Assembly (NCBI RefSeq): GCF_000189635.1 | Contig: NW_002476234.1 | Location: 1-64,000, forward strand | Direction of reading: 5' to 3' | Length of the DNA stretch: 64,000 nucleotides | Origin: Tetrahymena thermophila SB210 | Lineage: Eukaryota > Ciliophora > Oligohymenophorea > Hymenostomatida > Tetrahymenidae | Made by a program: the position numbers and the translations under genes | Shown: positions 1 to 12,841 of the stretch, one piece after another | Layout of the letters: every line of letters begins with the position of its first letter | Position numbering within the stretch: position 1 is the first letter of the stretch | The notes under the pieces: generated by a model | Told to the model about the DNA's origin: nothing | The model's database searches: none | What the model saw: only the letters and a program-made list of their open reading frames with translations

Positions 1-257
1 CCAACCCCAACCCCAACCCCAACCCCAACCCCAACCCCAACCCCAACCCCAACCCCAACCCCAACCCCAACCCCAACCCCAACCCCAACCCCAACCCCAA
101 CCCCAACCCCAACCCCAACCCCAACCCCAACCCCAACCCCAACCCCAACCCCAACCCCAACCCCAACCCCAACCCCAACCCCAACCCCAACCCCAACCCC
201 AACCCCAACCCCAACCCCAACCCCAACCCCAACCCCAACCCCAACCCCAACCCCCCC
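1..257. repeat. Macronuclear telomere, CCCCAA repeats
   Basis: An uninterrupted 6-base CCCCAA repeat runs from base 1 to about 254. It ends in a run of seven C's where the last repeat meets unique sequence starting ATTTTCATT. About 42 units are present. This is the C-rich strand of the G4T2 telomere used by Tetrahymena and close relatives. The lack of variant G3T3 units argues against Paramecium. The length fits a native macronuclear chromosome end. Confidence 0.98.
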
Positions 258-882
258 ATTTTCATTAAGTAAAAAATAAATTATAAATTAAATTTGGAAC
301 AATCTAAAGTTTGTTTTAGAATATTTGATAAATTTACAATAGAAATTAAATTAAAAATTTAACAAAACTGTATTTAAATTAACATAATAAGAATATCTTA
401 AATTTATTCTAATTCTTTAAAAACAAAAATTTATTAATTTTAAATATTTTAAATTTCCAAATTAATTTTAAGCAATTCTTAAATTGGCAAAAAAAATAAC
501 TATTTTTTAATAAGATAATTTTGATCAATTTCTTAAAATTAAGTTTGATTAAAAGTTAAAAAAGTTTAATTTATTATTAGTAGAACAAAAAAAATATCTT
601 ACAAAAAAGTTCAAATTATTTTAATGCAAAAATAGTTTTAAGTAAAAATTTACTTTTCAGGTTGCTAAATAAAGAGAATATTAAAAATTACAAACAACAA
701 AATGAATAAACACTTAGTTATGTTTTATTTAAGTATCTTACATAATTAATTTATTTAAATTTATATATTTTTATTTAGCTTTGTTTAGTTTGCATTTTAA
801 TAGTGATTAAATTAATTAAAAAATTAATTTAAAAATTATATTAAGTATTTGAGATTTTTATAAAGTAAATTAGAGCTATTTT
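258..882. other. Subtelomeric AT-rich spacer
   Basis: This stretch is very AT-rich, without a sustained table 6 reading frame, RNA-like GC island or subtelomeric repeat family that I can see. It separates the telomere from the stop codon of the first gene and probably contains that gene's 3' UTR and polyadenylation region. Confidence 0.7.
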
Positions 883-3018
883 TCAGATGAATTCTGGATT
901 TTCATCGAAAAATTTATACATGATAGCAACAACAGCAAGAGAAGAGATACTCAGTATGTATACTAACTAAAAGTTTATCATTCCATTCTGTTTGTTTTTA
1001 AATAAAAATAAAATTTTAACTTAAAATCTAACTACAAAGAAATAAATAAATAATATTTGATTTTTACCTATAACGAAACTAAAATGAATGAATGCATTAA
1101 AAGATTCGAGATTGCAAATCCTATTAAAATTAATCCAAATATTTGGTTGGTCAATCTATGTAAGTTTTTTATTTTTAAAAAATGATTTATTTAATTTTGT
1201 ATTGCTATTAATTTTACTTATATCCAAACACCTTAGGTATGAATTTACTAAACCAACTAAATACTCCTCCTTAGACAAAAATCAAAGAAAAAATAGATAT
1301 ATCATAAACTATCAAGTTACTACCAAAATATTAGAAAATCAGGATGAGTGCTGCCTATTTGATTATTAATTAAAATATACCTTTAATTATAATTTTTGGT
1401 GAGGAATAAAATAATTAATTACTTATGTAAATAAAATTAGGTAGAAGCTTTTCTTGAATTCTAAAATACTAATTAATTTTGTCCAAAGATACCTAGAGCA
1501 TCCAAAAAAGGTGAATGAAACGCATCCCAAAAGAGTTTAGTATTAATCATTGTTATAGTGGATAAGACCATAGGTTTTATAATAGGCCATTGCGAAATAC
1601 CCGAAAACTATATATATAAATAAAAACATCTCCTCAATAAAAAAATTAATTTATAATTAATTTGTTTATACATGATGAAGCAATAGCGAAAAATAATAAT
1701 TAGAAGAACTGTTTTGATTTTATGCCATCCTTTAGAGTTGGACATACTTATTGAGGACTCATTCTTTTTTATTTTTCTCTTGTCCTTGGAGATTGCTAAA
1801 TACTTTTTTGCTTGACCATTTCATATTGTTAATATGATAAAAGCAAGGCATCTATTTATATTTAAAAGTTATATTTTATAATGCATTAAATAAATCTATT
1901 TTCTAATTTTTAAAGTTATTGTTAAGTAACTTAAATATAACAAAAATAAACTTAAATTTGAGTTATACTAATTCACTAACTAAGGTCGATTGCTATTTAT
2001 TGCTTTTATTTATATAAATAACTAATTCAATCTATTAAATAATTTACCATTATAATTTCTTAAAAATATTATTGAGAACAAGCCTAGAATAGCAAATGCA
2101 ATACTGAAAAAACGCAGCATAGTAGGAATATTATATGAAACACATTCTTCAAAATAAACTCTATTTTCACCATTTTCATATTCAGTACGTTTAGGATAAT
2201 CATTATAGTAATTAACTATTAAATAAGAAAAGAAACCAAACAATGCAGATCCCACTCCATAACCTGCTTAGAGAATAGCGTTCACTTCTCCAGACTTTAA
2301 GGGAAAGAATTTCCATGAACATGAAAAAGGTACTAAATATAAGATGCCATATAGAGGTCCAACTACAAGAACATATATGGCCAAAATAAGATAATAGTTT
2401 GTAATAAAAGAAAGAACGAAGAATGTTGCACTAAGTAAAAATACTCCATAGAAAACTACGCTTTTTAAACCAGATTTAGCTACTATTTTTTCTCCAAAAG
2501 GAATTACTGTTTTTAAAAATAAAATATTTTTTGATCATCTAATTTATCATTTTACAAAGGCTATTTATTAAAAAAATTTATTACAAGAGTTCATAGTTAT
2601 ATTCATCAAAGGAAAAATAATTGCTACAGAGTCGCTAGTAACATTGTGGTCTATTGCTTTTAAGTAACTTGACAAGTAAATTGAATATGCTCCCCATGAA
2701 TAAAAAGAGCCTAAGATCTTTATAAAAATGCATTATTTAATAAAATTTCTGTAAATTTTATGATCAATAAGTTTGAATCATGGATTTAGAATGCTATCCT
2801 TCAAGAAAAATGCATAAACGCAATTTCCCGAAAATAATTTAATACTTAATCCTATTGATTCATATTTTATTATTGTAATTGTGCTTTTGAAAATAATAGC
2901 AAAATAAATTTAATTAATTAATTACAAAGTTGATACTAATGCCTCCTATGAGTACCTTCCAACTATCATTTCTAATTTATTTAATTTCTTCTGGAGTTAT
3001 TTTTCTACTCCTATTCAT
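883..3018 (-). CDS. Major facilitator superfamily transporter, eight exons
   Basis: Multi-pass membrane transporter of 459 aa, probably a small organic anion or monocarboxylate carrier. Exons read from the minus strand are 3018-2926, 2717-2585, 2506-2048, 1851-1672, 1607-1423, 1354-1218, 1155-1068 and 987-883; every junction is GT/AG and in phase. The first membrane segment joins GGISINF to ILGSFYSWGAYSIYL. Residues near 250-330 (SSFFGYFAMAYYKTYG, then FFGCSRYLW) fit the second half of oxalate/formate-antiporter-like MFS proteins. The last helix ends in MYKFFDENPEFI and a TGA. About 12 hydrophobic segments are visible with a basic, Gln-rich central loop (about residues 230-280). The gene is read toward the telomere, 625 bases from it. 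Substrate unknown. The start is the only ATG ahead of the first helix. Confidence 0.85.
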
Positions 3019-4462
3019 CTTGCTTGCTTCTTTAAATGTTAAATTTCGAATAATTATTTTGTTTTTGCTATCAAAATAGAATCTAAATATTAAAAATTTT
3101 ATTCTTTCAAATCTTCTCCTATTTATTCTTAAAAATAATGAACACTTTCTTTTAACTTTTCAACGTTTATTTTATAATGTTAAAGAACGATTTCTATTCG
3201 AATTATATATAAAGAATAAACAAATTATACAATAATAGCAACAGTAATATTTAAAATTTTAACAATCTATTAAAAGTTTTTAATCAGAATGTTTAAAAAA
3301 AATTAATTTTTTTTTTTTACATATAAAAATAATTGACTAATACAAAATAAATTCTATTAATCTAATTTAATTTTCTTTTAAAAATCAAAATTTTAATTAA
3401 TTTTAAAGCTAAAACCTTTAATTAAAGTTCAAAATCATTTTTTTATTAAATGCTTTTGTAATTTAACAAAAACACTCTTTAAATAAACAAATTAAAACTA
3501 ATTCATAAAATTAAATTATTATAAAAAATATATCAAATTAATTCTTAATTTATTAAAACAAAAATAAGAAATAAAAATCAAATAGAAAACTACAATAAAA
3601 TTTGTTACTTCAAAACAAAATTCTAATTAAATTAGCAACTAAAATAATTTATTTAATTAAATTATTTGACTTAAAATTTATAAATACAATTTTTACTTTT
3701 TTATACAAAGTACCAAATTAATTAACTTGTAAATATTTAATTAATAAATTTTATAATTCAATATATTTTGATTTTATATAATTTATTTGATTGTTAAATT
3801 ATATTAATATATGTTTAGTTGATTTACGAATTGCAAGTTCAAATATTAAATTGAACCAAGAATTAAAAAAATGATAACAAAAATGTTATCAAGTAAAAAT
3901 AATATATTTATTAATTGCTCATAGATTTTATTTATTTACATTTTAATAAAATTGATATTATTTAATCAATTAAAAAATAAATATCATTATTTTTTCAATA
4001 AAAATTAGAATACTTTTTAAGTATGTATCCTAATTTTTTATTTTAATAACTGCTTGTTAATAATAAAAAAAATAACAAATAATACATCTTGGCTTTTAAG
4101 GTTGTTTTATCTAGATTAAAAATAGCAGTCTTAAGCAAGTTTTTTGATAATTTTGCTTAAAGAAAGACTGTCAATCCTTTATAGTATTTTTTTGGTGATA
4201 TCAATTAAAAATATTTAGATTAATAATTTCCCACAAAACGTAATTTGAAGTATATTCAGATGTAAAAATAAGCCAAACACAGAATTCCGAAGCTGAAAAA
4301 AAATCTAAATTTAATTAAGTTATTACTACTGAAAACTTATCATTAAGATATTTACTTTAAATAAATAAGGTATTTGCTTAATTGAAACGCTATTTTAATA
4401 AGATAAGTATATTTTTTAATAATATTTAGAAATAACTAAAAATCAAAATAGTAACTAATTAT
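3019..4462. other. Intergenic, AT-rich
   Basis: Spacer between the divergently read MFS and secreted-protein genes, so it should hold both promoters. It is AT-rich with A/T homopolymers. No coding frame, RNA gene or long repeat was seen. Confidence 0.6.
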
Positions 4463-6361
4463 ATGAATATGAAAATAAATAATATTTTTATAGTTTTTTG
4501 CGTAGTCATATTTGCGGTAGCTGCAAGTGTAGAATTTGAAAAACAAGATTCTATACATAAGCTCATTAGGCAAACATACTCTAACCTTTAAAGAGAGCAG
4601 GCTAAGCATGATCAAGAATTCAAAAAATTTCCCACTTAGTTTGCTAAGCAAAAAGGATTATACTCCTCTGACATTAAACTGAATTTCATGGACTCTTCTA
4701 ATAGCTTTTTTGCTCATCTCTTGAGAGAATTATTCAGTGTCTATGATAATAACATGTTTGTCACTAATTTTGTAATTCTTGGATTGCTTGAAGCCTCCGA
4801 TTTAGGTCAAGTTTAACTTGATAATAAATCTTTAGAAGAAGCTTTGGATGCTTTACTCACATTTAAGGATAAAAACTAGAAGAATAACACAACACCTGTT
4901 TATAATTTCTGGCAACAGATTAATGTTAATGGTACATGGTAAAGCTATCCTGTTAATCTCGAAAATGTAGTTGATATCTATAATTCTTTACCACCATTTA
5001 TTTAAAAGCTTTCATCCTTGTTTGGTATAAGCCCTGAGGAATTAAAGCAAATGGTATCTTCCTTTGTTATACCTCCTGATAATGACGACTCAGGTATCAA
5101 CATCGCATTAGGTTCTTTCTTACGTTCTCACAAAGAAAAATTCCCTTCTTTATACTCTAAGTGGGAGAGCTAAAATAACGACTACGAGGGGTTTTATTCT
5201 ATTGTTAAGAAGTATGCTTATAGACCTCTGACCTAACAGTTCTAATCAAACTTTAGTACTAATGCATCTGATATAATTGATCCTCGTACTTACTATTACT
5301 TACATGAATTTATTTAAAAAAATTCAGAATATCCTATCTCTTTATTTTCTACCTGGTTGATTAACCAAAATGATGAAAAGTAAAATGTTGTGAAATAGCC
5401 ATTCCACACAAATAATGTAGATTTGACTGTGAATGCAAATAGCTTGTTTGGCTTAAACAGTTTGCTAACTACATTATCTTAAGAAGAAGCTGAAAATCTT
5501 TTTTCTAAAGATTTAGACTTGAAAGGCCTTCATAGAAATGTTACTAACTTATTGGCTTATGGCATAGAGAGTGGAATTGTACTTTCTCGTCCTGATCTCG
5601 CACTTACCTATTATCCTTCAGAATATGATTTTTACTGGTTTGTAGCAAGGAATGTTCATTTATTAAGAACAGCTAAGCAAAATAGTAAGCTGCATTTTGA
5701 AGAGTTAGAATATTGCTTATCTACTCTAGAGGATTCATTACTCAATTTTGGTATTTAACAGCTTATTGGCTAATCATAAACTGACGATAACGGTAATGTT
5801 TTTTGGGAAGGATTCTTGGGTAACTATGCAAATAAATCCTATCACGAAGACAGACTTTTTTCAACTGCTGTCACTTTGAACACTCTTTTAGATGCTTACA
5901 CTTTCACTTCAAGTGATTTAACGAAGAGAGTTTATATTTTAAATACTCCAGAACAAGTAAAGAAAATCATTTAAAAAACTGTTGATTTTATTCTATCTGT
6001 TTCTGAAAATTATAAAACACCAAAAATGAACACCTTCTTTTCAGGTAGTGTAAAAGGATTTTAATCTTTGCCATTCTTCTACCCATCTAACTACGGACTA
6101 TATTTAAATAACGGAACTTATATTAATCCTTCAACAGCTCAAATGAGTAACATAAGTGATGATTTAGTAGTTGCTTTCAAAGGTACTGTCTCAGAATAGG
6201 AGTATGAATAGTATTTAAATCAAAAATGGTTTAGTATGCCAACACCTCAAAATTTCACTGGTTTTAATGAGCCTTAAAATGCTTTCCCTTTCTGGTCATC
6301 TAAATCAATAACAGATGTTTTTATAGTTCAAGCTTTATCTAAATATCAAACTCTTATATGA
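4463..6361 (+). CDS. Secreted protein of unknown function
   Basis: A single 632-aa frame without introns, closed by TGA. The N-terminus is a classic signal peptide: a short polar start, a hydrophobic stretch (IFIVFCVVIFAVAA) and a small-residue cleavage region near residue 22. The rest is soluble, rich in aromatic residues, with several N-glycosylation sequons (for example NGTW near residue 158). Near residue 460, DRLFSTAVTLNTLLDAY resembles the helical repeats of alpha/alpha-toroid proteins, but this is only an impression. There is no C-terminal membrane anchor. I do not recognise the family; secretion or lysosomal/mucocyst delivery is inferred only from the signal peptide. The start is the first ATG of the frame. 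Confidence 0.85.
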
Positions 6362-7965
6362 TTTTATTTAAATATCAATTTCCCTTACATATTTATAATG
6401 AATGAAATAATTAAAAAATTACATATTTTTGAAATTTTTGTTTAAGTAATTTATCAAGCCAAAATATTTTTAAACTGATATTACATAGATAATTCAAATA
6501 ATTTGATTTTGATTTGTTTATTTGTTTTACAAATCTAATAAAAATGATTTATTTAATTTTGATATGATTGGAATTCATAAGAAATAGTTCAATTATTAAA
6601 ATTTATATTTACTTTTTTATAGTTTCAATAATCTAAAAAGTAAGAGTTAATAGTGTTTTTATTATAATATTTTAAATTAGATCGTTTATAGATAGATGTA
6701 GACTTTGTTTTATATTTTTAAATAATAATTTAATTAATTTTTAAACGCTTCATACAGATGATTTAATTTTTTGAATATAATTAAACCAGTACTTAATGTT
6801 TGGTATAAAATTTATCTTTTTTTTTTAAGATGGAAAAAAATCTAATAGCTAATTGATATAATGTATTAAAAAAATATATAAAAGTTAATTTAAAATAAAT
6901 TTTTTCTTGAGCATATTTTAAGATTTTGTAAAATTTGATATATAAATTTTATATAGGCGATCTAATTTTATTTTGAAAATATTAAAAAAAAAAGATAACT
7001 AATTTGCTTTGGTTTTTTATTAAATATTTGTTGTCAATCGATGAATCAAATTAGCAATAACTAAATAACCAAGGAAGCAGAAAAATTTGATTTTTAACTA
7101 TTTTGAATATTTAAAAAATTTAAGAATTTCTTATTGGTAATTAATATGAAAATTTTATGTTATATTAAATGTATTGGTTAAAGTAAATTTCATTTTAAAA
7201 TTTGATATAGTCTTTCAATTTGTTAATATAATTAGTATGGTATATTTTGCTTTGATAATATTTTTATTATTTTTATTGCAATTAGAAATATTAGTAAAAT
7301 TGTATATATGTACTTGATAGACAATTGAGTTGTGCTGCTGCTATGCTTATTTAGCTAGCATTTTTATCAAAAGATGATTAAAGCAGCTAAATAATAATTG
7401 AGAAAACAAAAGTGGAAGAAGAATGAAAAATGAAATAAATATAGAGAGTGTTAATCAATGAAGATATATATAATACACGAACAAGTTAGATGGATAGATA
7501 GAGTAGGGCAAGAAAAAAGTTAAATAAAAAAACTAATTTTTTGATTTTACAAAGGATGAAGAAAAACTCAAATAATATACAAAAATTAACAAATAAGCAA
7601 GCATGCAAGATAACAAACAAATAATCTAATAACTAACTAACTAACAAATAAATAAACAAATAAGCAGGCACATTATCAAACAAATAAACATACATACAAG
7701 CAATAAAGCAAGCGAGCAAAAAGGAAAGCAAAAACAAAAAGAAGAAATAATTAATTAATTAATAAATTAGTTAATACATAAGAACAAGCATCTCAACTAG
7801 AGAAGAAAAAATTTAATTAAATTCTGAAAGAAAAGAAAAATAATTAACAATAATTGAAAAAAAAATAATAATAAAATTATTAACAATAAATATAATAAGA
7901 ATAATATATAGGAACAAAAAAACCTGCCATCTGGCTAGTGATAAAATAAAAAGATAAACGCATAA
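6362..7965. other. Intergenic spacer ending in A-rich simple sequence
   Basis: The first part is ordinary AT-rich spacer. From about 7380 to 7920 the plus strand becomes purine/A-rich with degenerate short repeats (AACTAACTAACT, AAATAAATAAAC, AAGCAAGC). This should be the 5' leader and promoter region of the casein kinase gene. No gene seen. Confidence 0.6.
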
Positions 7966-10283
7966 ATGGATATTAAAGTAGGTAAATCATTTAAGCTAAC
8001 AAGAAAGCTTGGATCAGGAGCTTTTGGTGAAATTTTCCACGGAGTCAACCTAAAGAACAACGTGGAAGTTGCCATTAAGTTAGAACCTGTCAACACCAAG
8101 CATCCCTAGCTCTTCTACGAAGTCAAGCTATATTAATATTTGCTATAAGATGAAACTATCATCGATAAGGGCATTCCTTAAGTAAGAATATTTTCTCATA
8201 TAATTATCAATAGCCCAAATGTTTTGAAAACTGCAAATTTTATTTCTACAAACCAAGTTCGAATATTTTTGAGCTATAAATAGCATGCTAGCTACAATAA
8301 TTTTTTTTAATAAACTCTTTTTCTATCCTTCTGTCAATTTTTAAATTATGACATTATTTTTGAATTTTATTCAACTCTTTCATAAATTGGTTATTTTGAA
8401 ATTCACCTACGTATTCCATGCTCCAACTAATCTCAAACTTACAGCTAATTATTTTGAATGCTGCAACTTCTCATTTTATAAGAATGAATGACGGGAATTT
8501 GTAGTTATAAAATGCAAGCAGCAAAATTGATTTTAATATAAACAAAATTGGTGGGTAAAATCAAGGAAATAGAAAATCAGTAAGCCAAATATTAGAAAAA
8601 GATGCTTCTGCATTAATTGAGCATGCATTCAGAGGAATAATAAGTTAAAATAGGTTGTATCCTTTTTGAGAATAAAAAGCTCAAGAATCATAAAAATAAT
8701 ATGTTTTTTAGTGCTTTTACACAACCTCCGTTTTCTTATTGTCTAACGAAATAAAAACCTGCCTATCGTGCTAGCTAATTTAGTGCTGTCAAGAGTTATT
8801 TTTGAAAAATATTAAATAAAAAAGACTAGCCACACAGAAGCACTTTAGCTAAATTTTCAAAAAGAGAATATTTTTTACTTAATTATTGAAAAAGTAACAT
8901 GCAACAAAGACTAGCAGCAATTAAAATGAATCTCATTTCATTCTTTTTTGACACATTTATCTTTCTTTCTTTCTTTTTTACTTTTTCTTGCAGCGACTAA
9001 TTTTCAAAACTTAAAAAATACAAAGTTATAAAATCAAATTCTATAAGAAGGATTAGAGATTAGTTTATTTTAGTAAGGATAGTAAAAAAATATATAAGCA
9101 ATAAATGAGATATACCTTTATCTTATCAGCAAATTTTCTATTTCTAAAAAGAAATCATAATAGCAGTAGTAGAAGCCAACATTTTAAATTTCACAGCATG
9201 CCTTAACTAAATTTTTTTCAACCAATTTTTATGTTACAAAAACATAATAAATGAATTTTATAAAATCTATTTCTAAATTTAACATTTCATATTTTATTTA
9301 AATAGGTTTACTATTGTTCCACAGAAGGAGAATACAACATCATGGTTATGGATCTCTTAGGTCCCTCTTTGGAAGATCTCTTCAACTTTTGTAACAGAAG
9401 ATTCTCATTAAAAACCGTTCTCATGCTTGCTGAATAAATGCTATAAAGAATCGAATACGTTCACCACCGTCACTTCTTGCATAGAGATATTAAACCAGAT
9501 AATTTCTTGATTGGTTCTGGCAAGCGTTCAAATAAAGTTTTCATCATCGACTTCGGTTTAGCTAAGCGTTACTTACAAAGAGATGGTACTCATATTCCAT
9601 ATAGGGATAATAAGAATTTGACTGGTACAGCTCGTTATGCATCTATCAACACTCACTTAGGTATTGAATAAGGTAGAAGAGATGATTTGGAATCTCTAGG
9701 TTACGTTTTAATGTACTTCTTAAGAGGCTCTCTCCCATGGTAAAACCTAAAAGCAAACAATAAGAAGGACAAGTATGAGCGCATTATGGAAAAGAAACTC
9801 TCTACTCCTGTAGAAGTACTCTGCAAGTCTTTCCCTGATGAATTCGTAAAATATTTAGCTTATTGTAGAAATCTTCGTTTTGACGAAAAGCCTGATTACA
9901 ACTACTGCTAGTCTCTCTTCAAGGAACGTTTCTAAAAGGAAGGATACGAAAAGGATTCCAATTTCGATTGGAATAAAATTGCAAAAGAAAGAAAGAGCGA
10001 ATAGGGTAACAACCCCAATCCAAATGCTAACAATAATATTCCCGATGATTAGTAAAAAGTACAAGTAAGGAAAAGCTTTTTTTTTATTAAGACAGTGATT
10101 AAATATCTCATTTTAACAATTAAAATAACAAAATAAATTCAGCCAACAATTATAAATTCAAAAATTTAAAAAATCACAAATAATAATTAATATTTAGCTT
10201 AAATCCTCCAAGATATATAAGTTTTTAGCATTTTTTTTCCAATAATTAACTCAAAAAACAGAAAAATATGTAAAAGACTTTGA
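7966..10283 (+). CDS. CK1: Casein kinase 1 family Ser/Thr protein kinase
   Basis: Exon 1 is 7966-8181 (72 codons) and exon 2 starts at 9306 after a 1,124-base GTAAGA...AG intron. Kinase landmarks: glycine loop GSGAFGEIF (residues 16-24), Lys38 in VAIKLE, catalytic HRDIKPDN (from residue 131), DFG (from 154), and the CK1 signature [16 protein letters not shown] with [11 protein letters not shown] tail of about 30 charged, Asn-rich residues follows the kinase core. The 3' end is uncertain: unspliced, the frame runs to TGA at 10281-10283 (397 aa), but a perfect donor GTAAGG at 10065 directly after a Gln codon suggests a last intron and a short downstream exon. CK1 kinases phosphorylate acidic or pre-phosphorylated sites in DNA repair, ciliary and vesicle pathways. 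Confidence 0.93.
8182..9305 (+). other. Unusually long intron of the CK1 gene
   Basis: At 1,124 bases this is by far the longest intron in the window; most are 50-200. It begins GTAAGAATA and ends TTTAAATAG. It contains moderately GC-richer patches (about 8400-8480, 8740-8800) but no coding frame. It could host a regulatory element or a small RNA, but I cannot identify one. Confidence 0.75.
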
Positions 10284-11387
10284 AATTTTGAAGTAGTTTT
10301 ATGCATAAAATAAATGATAGATAGAAATTAAATTATAAATTGTAAAACTGAGATGAATTATGACCCAATAAATTTACTATTTCGAATACTTCCAATATTG
10401 TGAAGTATAGAATAGACAGATTAAATTTTTAATTTCTTTTATCCTTTCTAATTATTTATTTAAGGAGTTTAAATCAAACTCAACTCTCCCCTCCCTCCTT
10501 CCCTCCTTCATCTATCAATTTATAATAATAAATTCTTTATTTAATTATTTCCCCAGCTTATAGCCAATTAATTTATTAGAGTCATGTTTCCGCTAAAACA
10601 AAAATTATTCACAATAGAATTGAAAATTAATTCTTTCTCCATTTTAAATCTGAATTTGTTATCTGTTTAATTTGCTCCAATTTGTCTATCTCTTTAAATG
10701 AAGATTTCTATTTTTTATTACTTTTGAAGTAAGAACAAAGAAATACTTTTATAAAGTCAACTATTTTGACAACAATAATCCTGAGAAATTCAAAAAAAGA
10801 ATCAAACTTTTATTAAAATATTTTTTAATTGAAAAAATGAGAAAAAATTTAAATATGCTGATGAATAAATGAATATTAAACAAATTTATTAACAAATAGA
10901 AATTCTTCAACCTTTGAGAGGATCATGAGAGAGTCCAACTTTGGAAACAATGAGCTAGTCAGTCTGTCTATCTACGACTCAAAAGTGAATGTTTTCAAAG
11001 CAATAACAACTAATTGAAGCCATCGATATATCAATCAATATAAATACATACATATATTTTTCTTAATAAACCTGATAATAATCACCTATATACTAGCGTA
11101 ATAACATTTTCTTCATACTAATTTGATATATATAATTATCTTGATCATAAGTAAGATAGCCACGAAAATAAATTTGAATTTAATAAATCAAATTAAAGCT
11201 ATGTTATAAATTTATAAAATAAATATTTTAGTATTATTGTTCTACCCTTGTTAAGTTGTAATAAATAAATAATACTTCCACTAACTAACTTACTTACTTA
11301 CTTAAAATATTATTTACTCAAATAAATCAATACTTATTTTAATTCTTCATTCTTAAACTTAACAGTTAGAAATAGATCTGTTGTAAG

Positions 11388-11732
11388 ATGAGTAAAATAA
11401 AAATAAATCTCGAAGAAATCTAAAAATACTACCTCATACCAAAATTAAAAAAAAACACTCTTATTAAGAAAGTTTGTGTCTCTAAATCATACCAGATCAA
11501 TAAATCCTTCATTTATTCATACATGCACTGCACCTTGATAAGCATGCTGGAATTTTTATATAATTAATATCTTAGGGAAGTATTTTAATTTACTTATAGT
11601 TATAATCAACATTTTAAACTCCAATTCTATCTATAAATCAACCAAAAAACTAAAAAAATAAATAAATAAACGATATTACAATAATTGCTATTTGCTCTTG
11701 GATATAAAGCCTAACAAAAAAACAATTAATGA
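11388..11732 (+). CDS. Possible small hypothetical protein
   Basis: An ATG-to-TGA frame of 114 codons under table 6. The first 60 residues are reasonably protein-like (for example YMHCTLISMLEFLYNQYL, with CAC, TGC, ACC and CTG codons), then it becomes Gln/Lys/Asn-rich like translated spacer. It has no introns and no recognisable domain. In a genome where only TGA stops, frames of this length arise by chance, so this is weak. Confidence 0.22.
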
Positions 11733-12287
11733 ATAAATCATCAAACAAACAACAACAACAACAATAACAATAACTTCATTTATACATTAGATATTGGCTG
11801 ATAATTAAAATACAATAAAATAATAATATCTCTTGACTTTATTATATATATCTATCTGCAAATCTTATATATGGGATCTTTTCTGAAGATAAAAGATATT
11901 CTTTACATCTATCTAATTATCTTATTACCATTAATTTGTCAAAAAAGATTATTGGTATGCTTTTAAACCATTATATCTCTATCTTATACTTACAGTATCG
12001 ACTTCTTCCATTATTCATCTTATTTCTCGAAATAATTATGTTTGTGGTTTATAAATTAGATTCAAAAGCTCATAGAAATATAAATAAACATCTAATCAAA
12101 TTCTTTTTAAAAACTGAATATATGATATCTGATGTTGTTTAAAGCCAATACAAAATTTAGTATAAACAAAAAATGGCACAATTATCAAACATATCTTTAT
12201 AATAAATGACACACACTCATATACTTTTAAAAATTCGCCAATCAATTAAAAAAGCAAACAATCTAACTAACATCCCACCAATCCGAT

Positions 12288-12322
12288 TCATTCATTCATT
12301 CATCCATTCATCCATCCACACA
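12288..12322. repeat. ATTC/ATCC simple repeat
   Basis: Degenerate tandem tetranucleotide (ATTCATTC... shading into ATCCATCC) in the spacer upstream of the K+ channel gene. Low-complexity microsatellite. Confidence 0.8.
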
Positions 12323-12841
12323 TAAATACATACATTTATCCATCAATCCGTCTGTCTTAAAATTTATTCTCATTGCATATTTGGAGTCTAATTCTTAGTT
12401 GTTTATAACATATATATATCAATCCATCTATATTACAATCTATATTACATATGTATACACCACATCTATCATTTATCAATTCTTACATTCTTATTTCTTC
12501 TTTTTTTTAATGAAAATTTGTTAGTAAAAAATAAATAAATAAAATTTTTGATAAAGTCTTCAAAAAATAAAAACAATTTAATTCTAGCACTAATCTCAAC
12601 TATTTTAAAAATACATGAGCAATTTATTATTATTTTTGGTATAATATACTAAGAAATTATTAACTCATTATAATGCATACTCAATAATTTGCTTAACAAA
12701 CGGTTGAAAATTCAATTTAAGGTTTAGTAAACAAAAATTAAACCCTCAAAAGTTTTTTTTTTAATATTTTTAATAGCTTTTTTGATAGAGATTGATTTCT
12801 ACTAAAAATATTATTTGTTTATAAAAGGAGCCCTATAGAAA

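Larger units (their letters stand above)
10284..12841. other. Long intergenic region
   Basis: 2.5 kb of mostly AT-rich spacer with simple repeats (TTAC near 11290, ATTC/ATCC at 12288-12322). A GC-richer patch at about 10915-11000 contains a short frame that could be a terminal CK1 exon. The only longer table 6 frame (11388-11732) is listed separately at low confidence. Confidence 0.5.

Noticed and set aside
1088..1369. 93-codon plus-strand frame with apparent membrane helices.
   Set aside because: It lies exactly antisense to exons 6-7 of the MFS transporter, whose phase-consistent splicing and conserved helices explain the sequence better.
7380..7920. Tetranucleotide-like A-rich tract considered as a repeat array or CRISPR-like structure.
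   Set aside because: Units are degenerate and overlapping with no spacer periodicity; it is low-complexity leader sequence in a eukaryote.
9855..10068. Standard-code frames on both strands in the CK1 3' region.
   Set aside because: They are shadows of the CK1 coding exon in other frames.
10915..11000. GC-richer patch suspected to be a tRNA or other small RNA.
   Set aside because: No cloverleaf or internal promoter boxes could be folded; a terminal exon of CK1 is as likely, so no RNA gene is called.
11936..12142. 68-codon frame in the spacer after CK1.
   Set aside because: AT-rich hydrophobic composition expected from translated spacer, no splice context or conserved motif.
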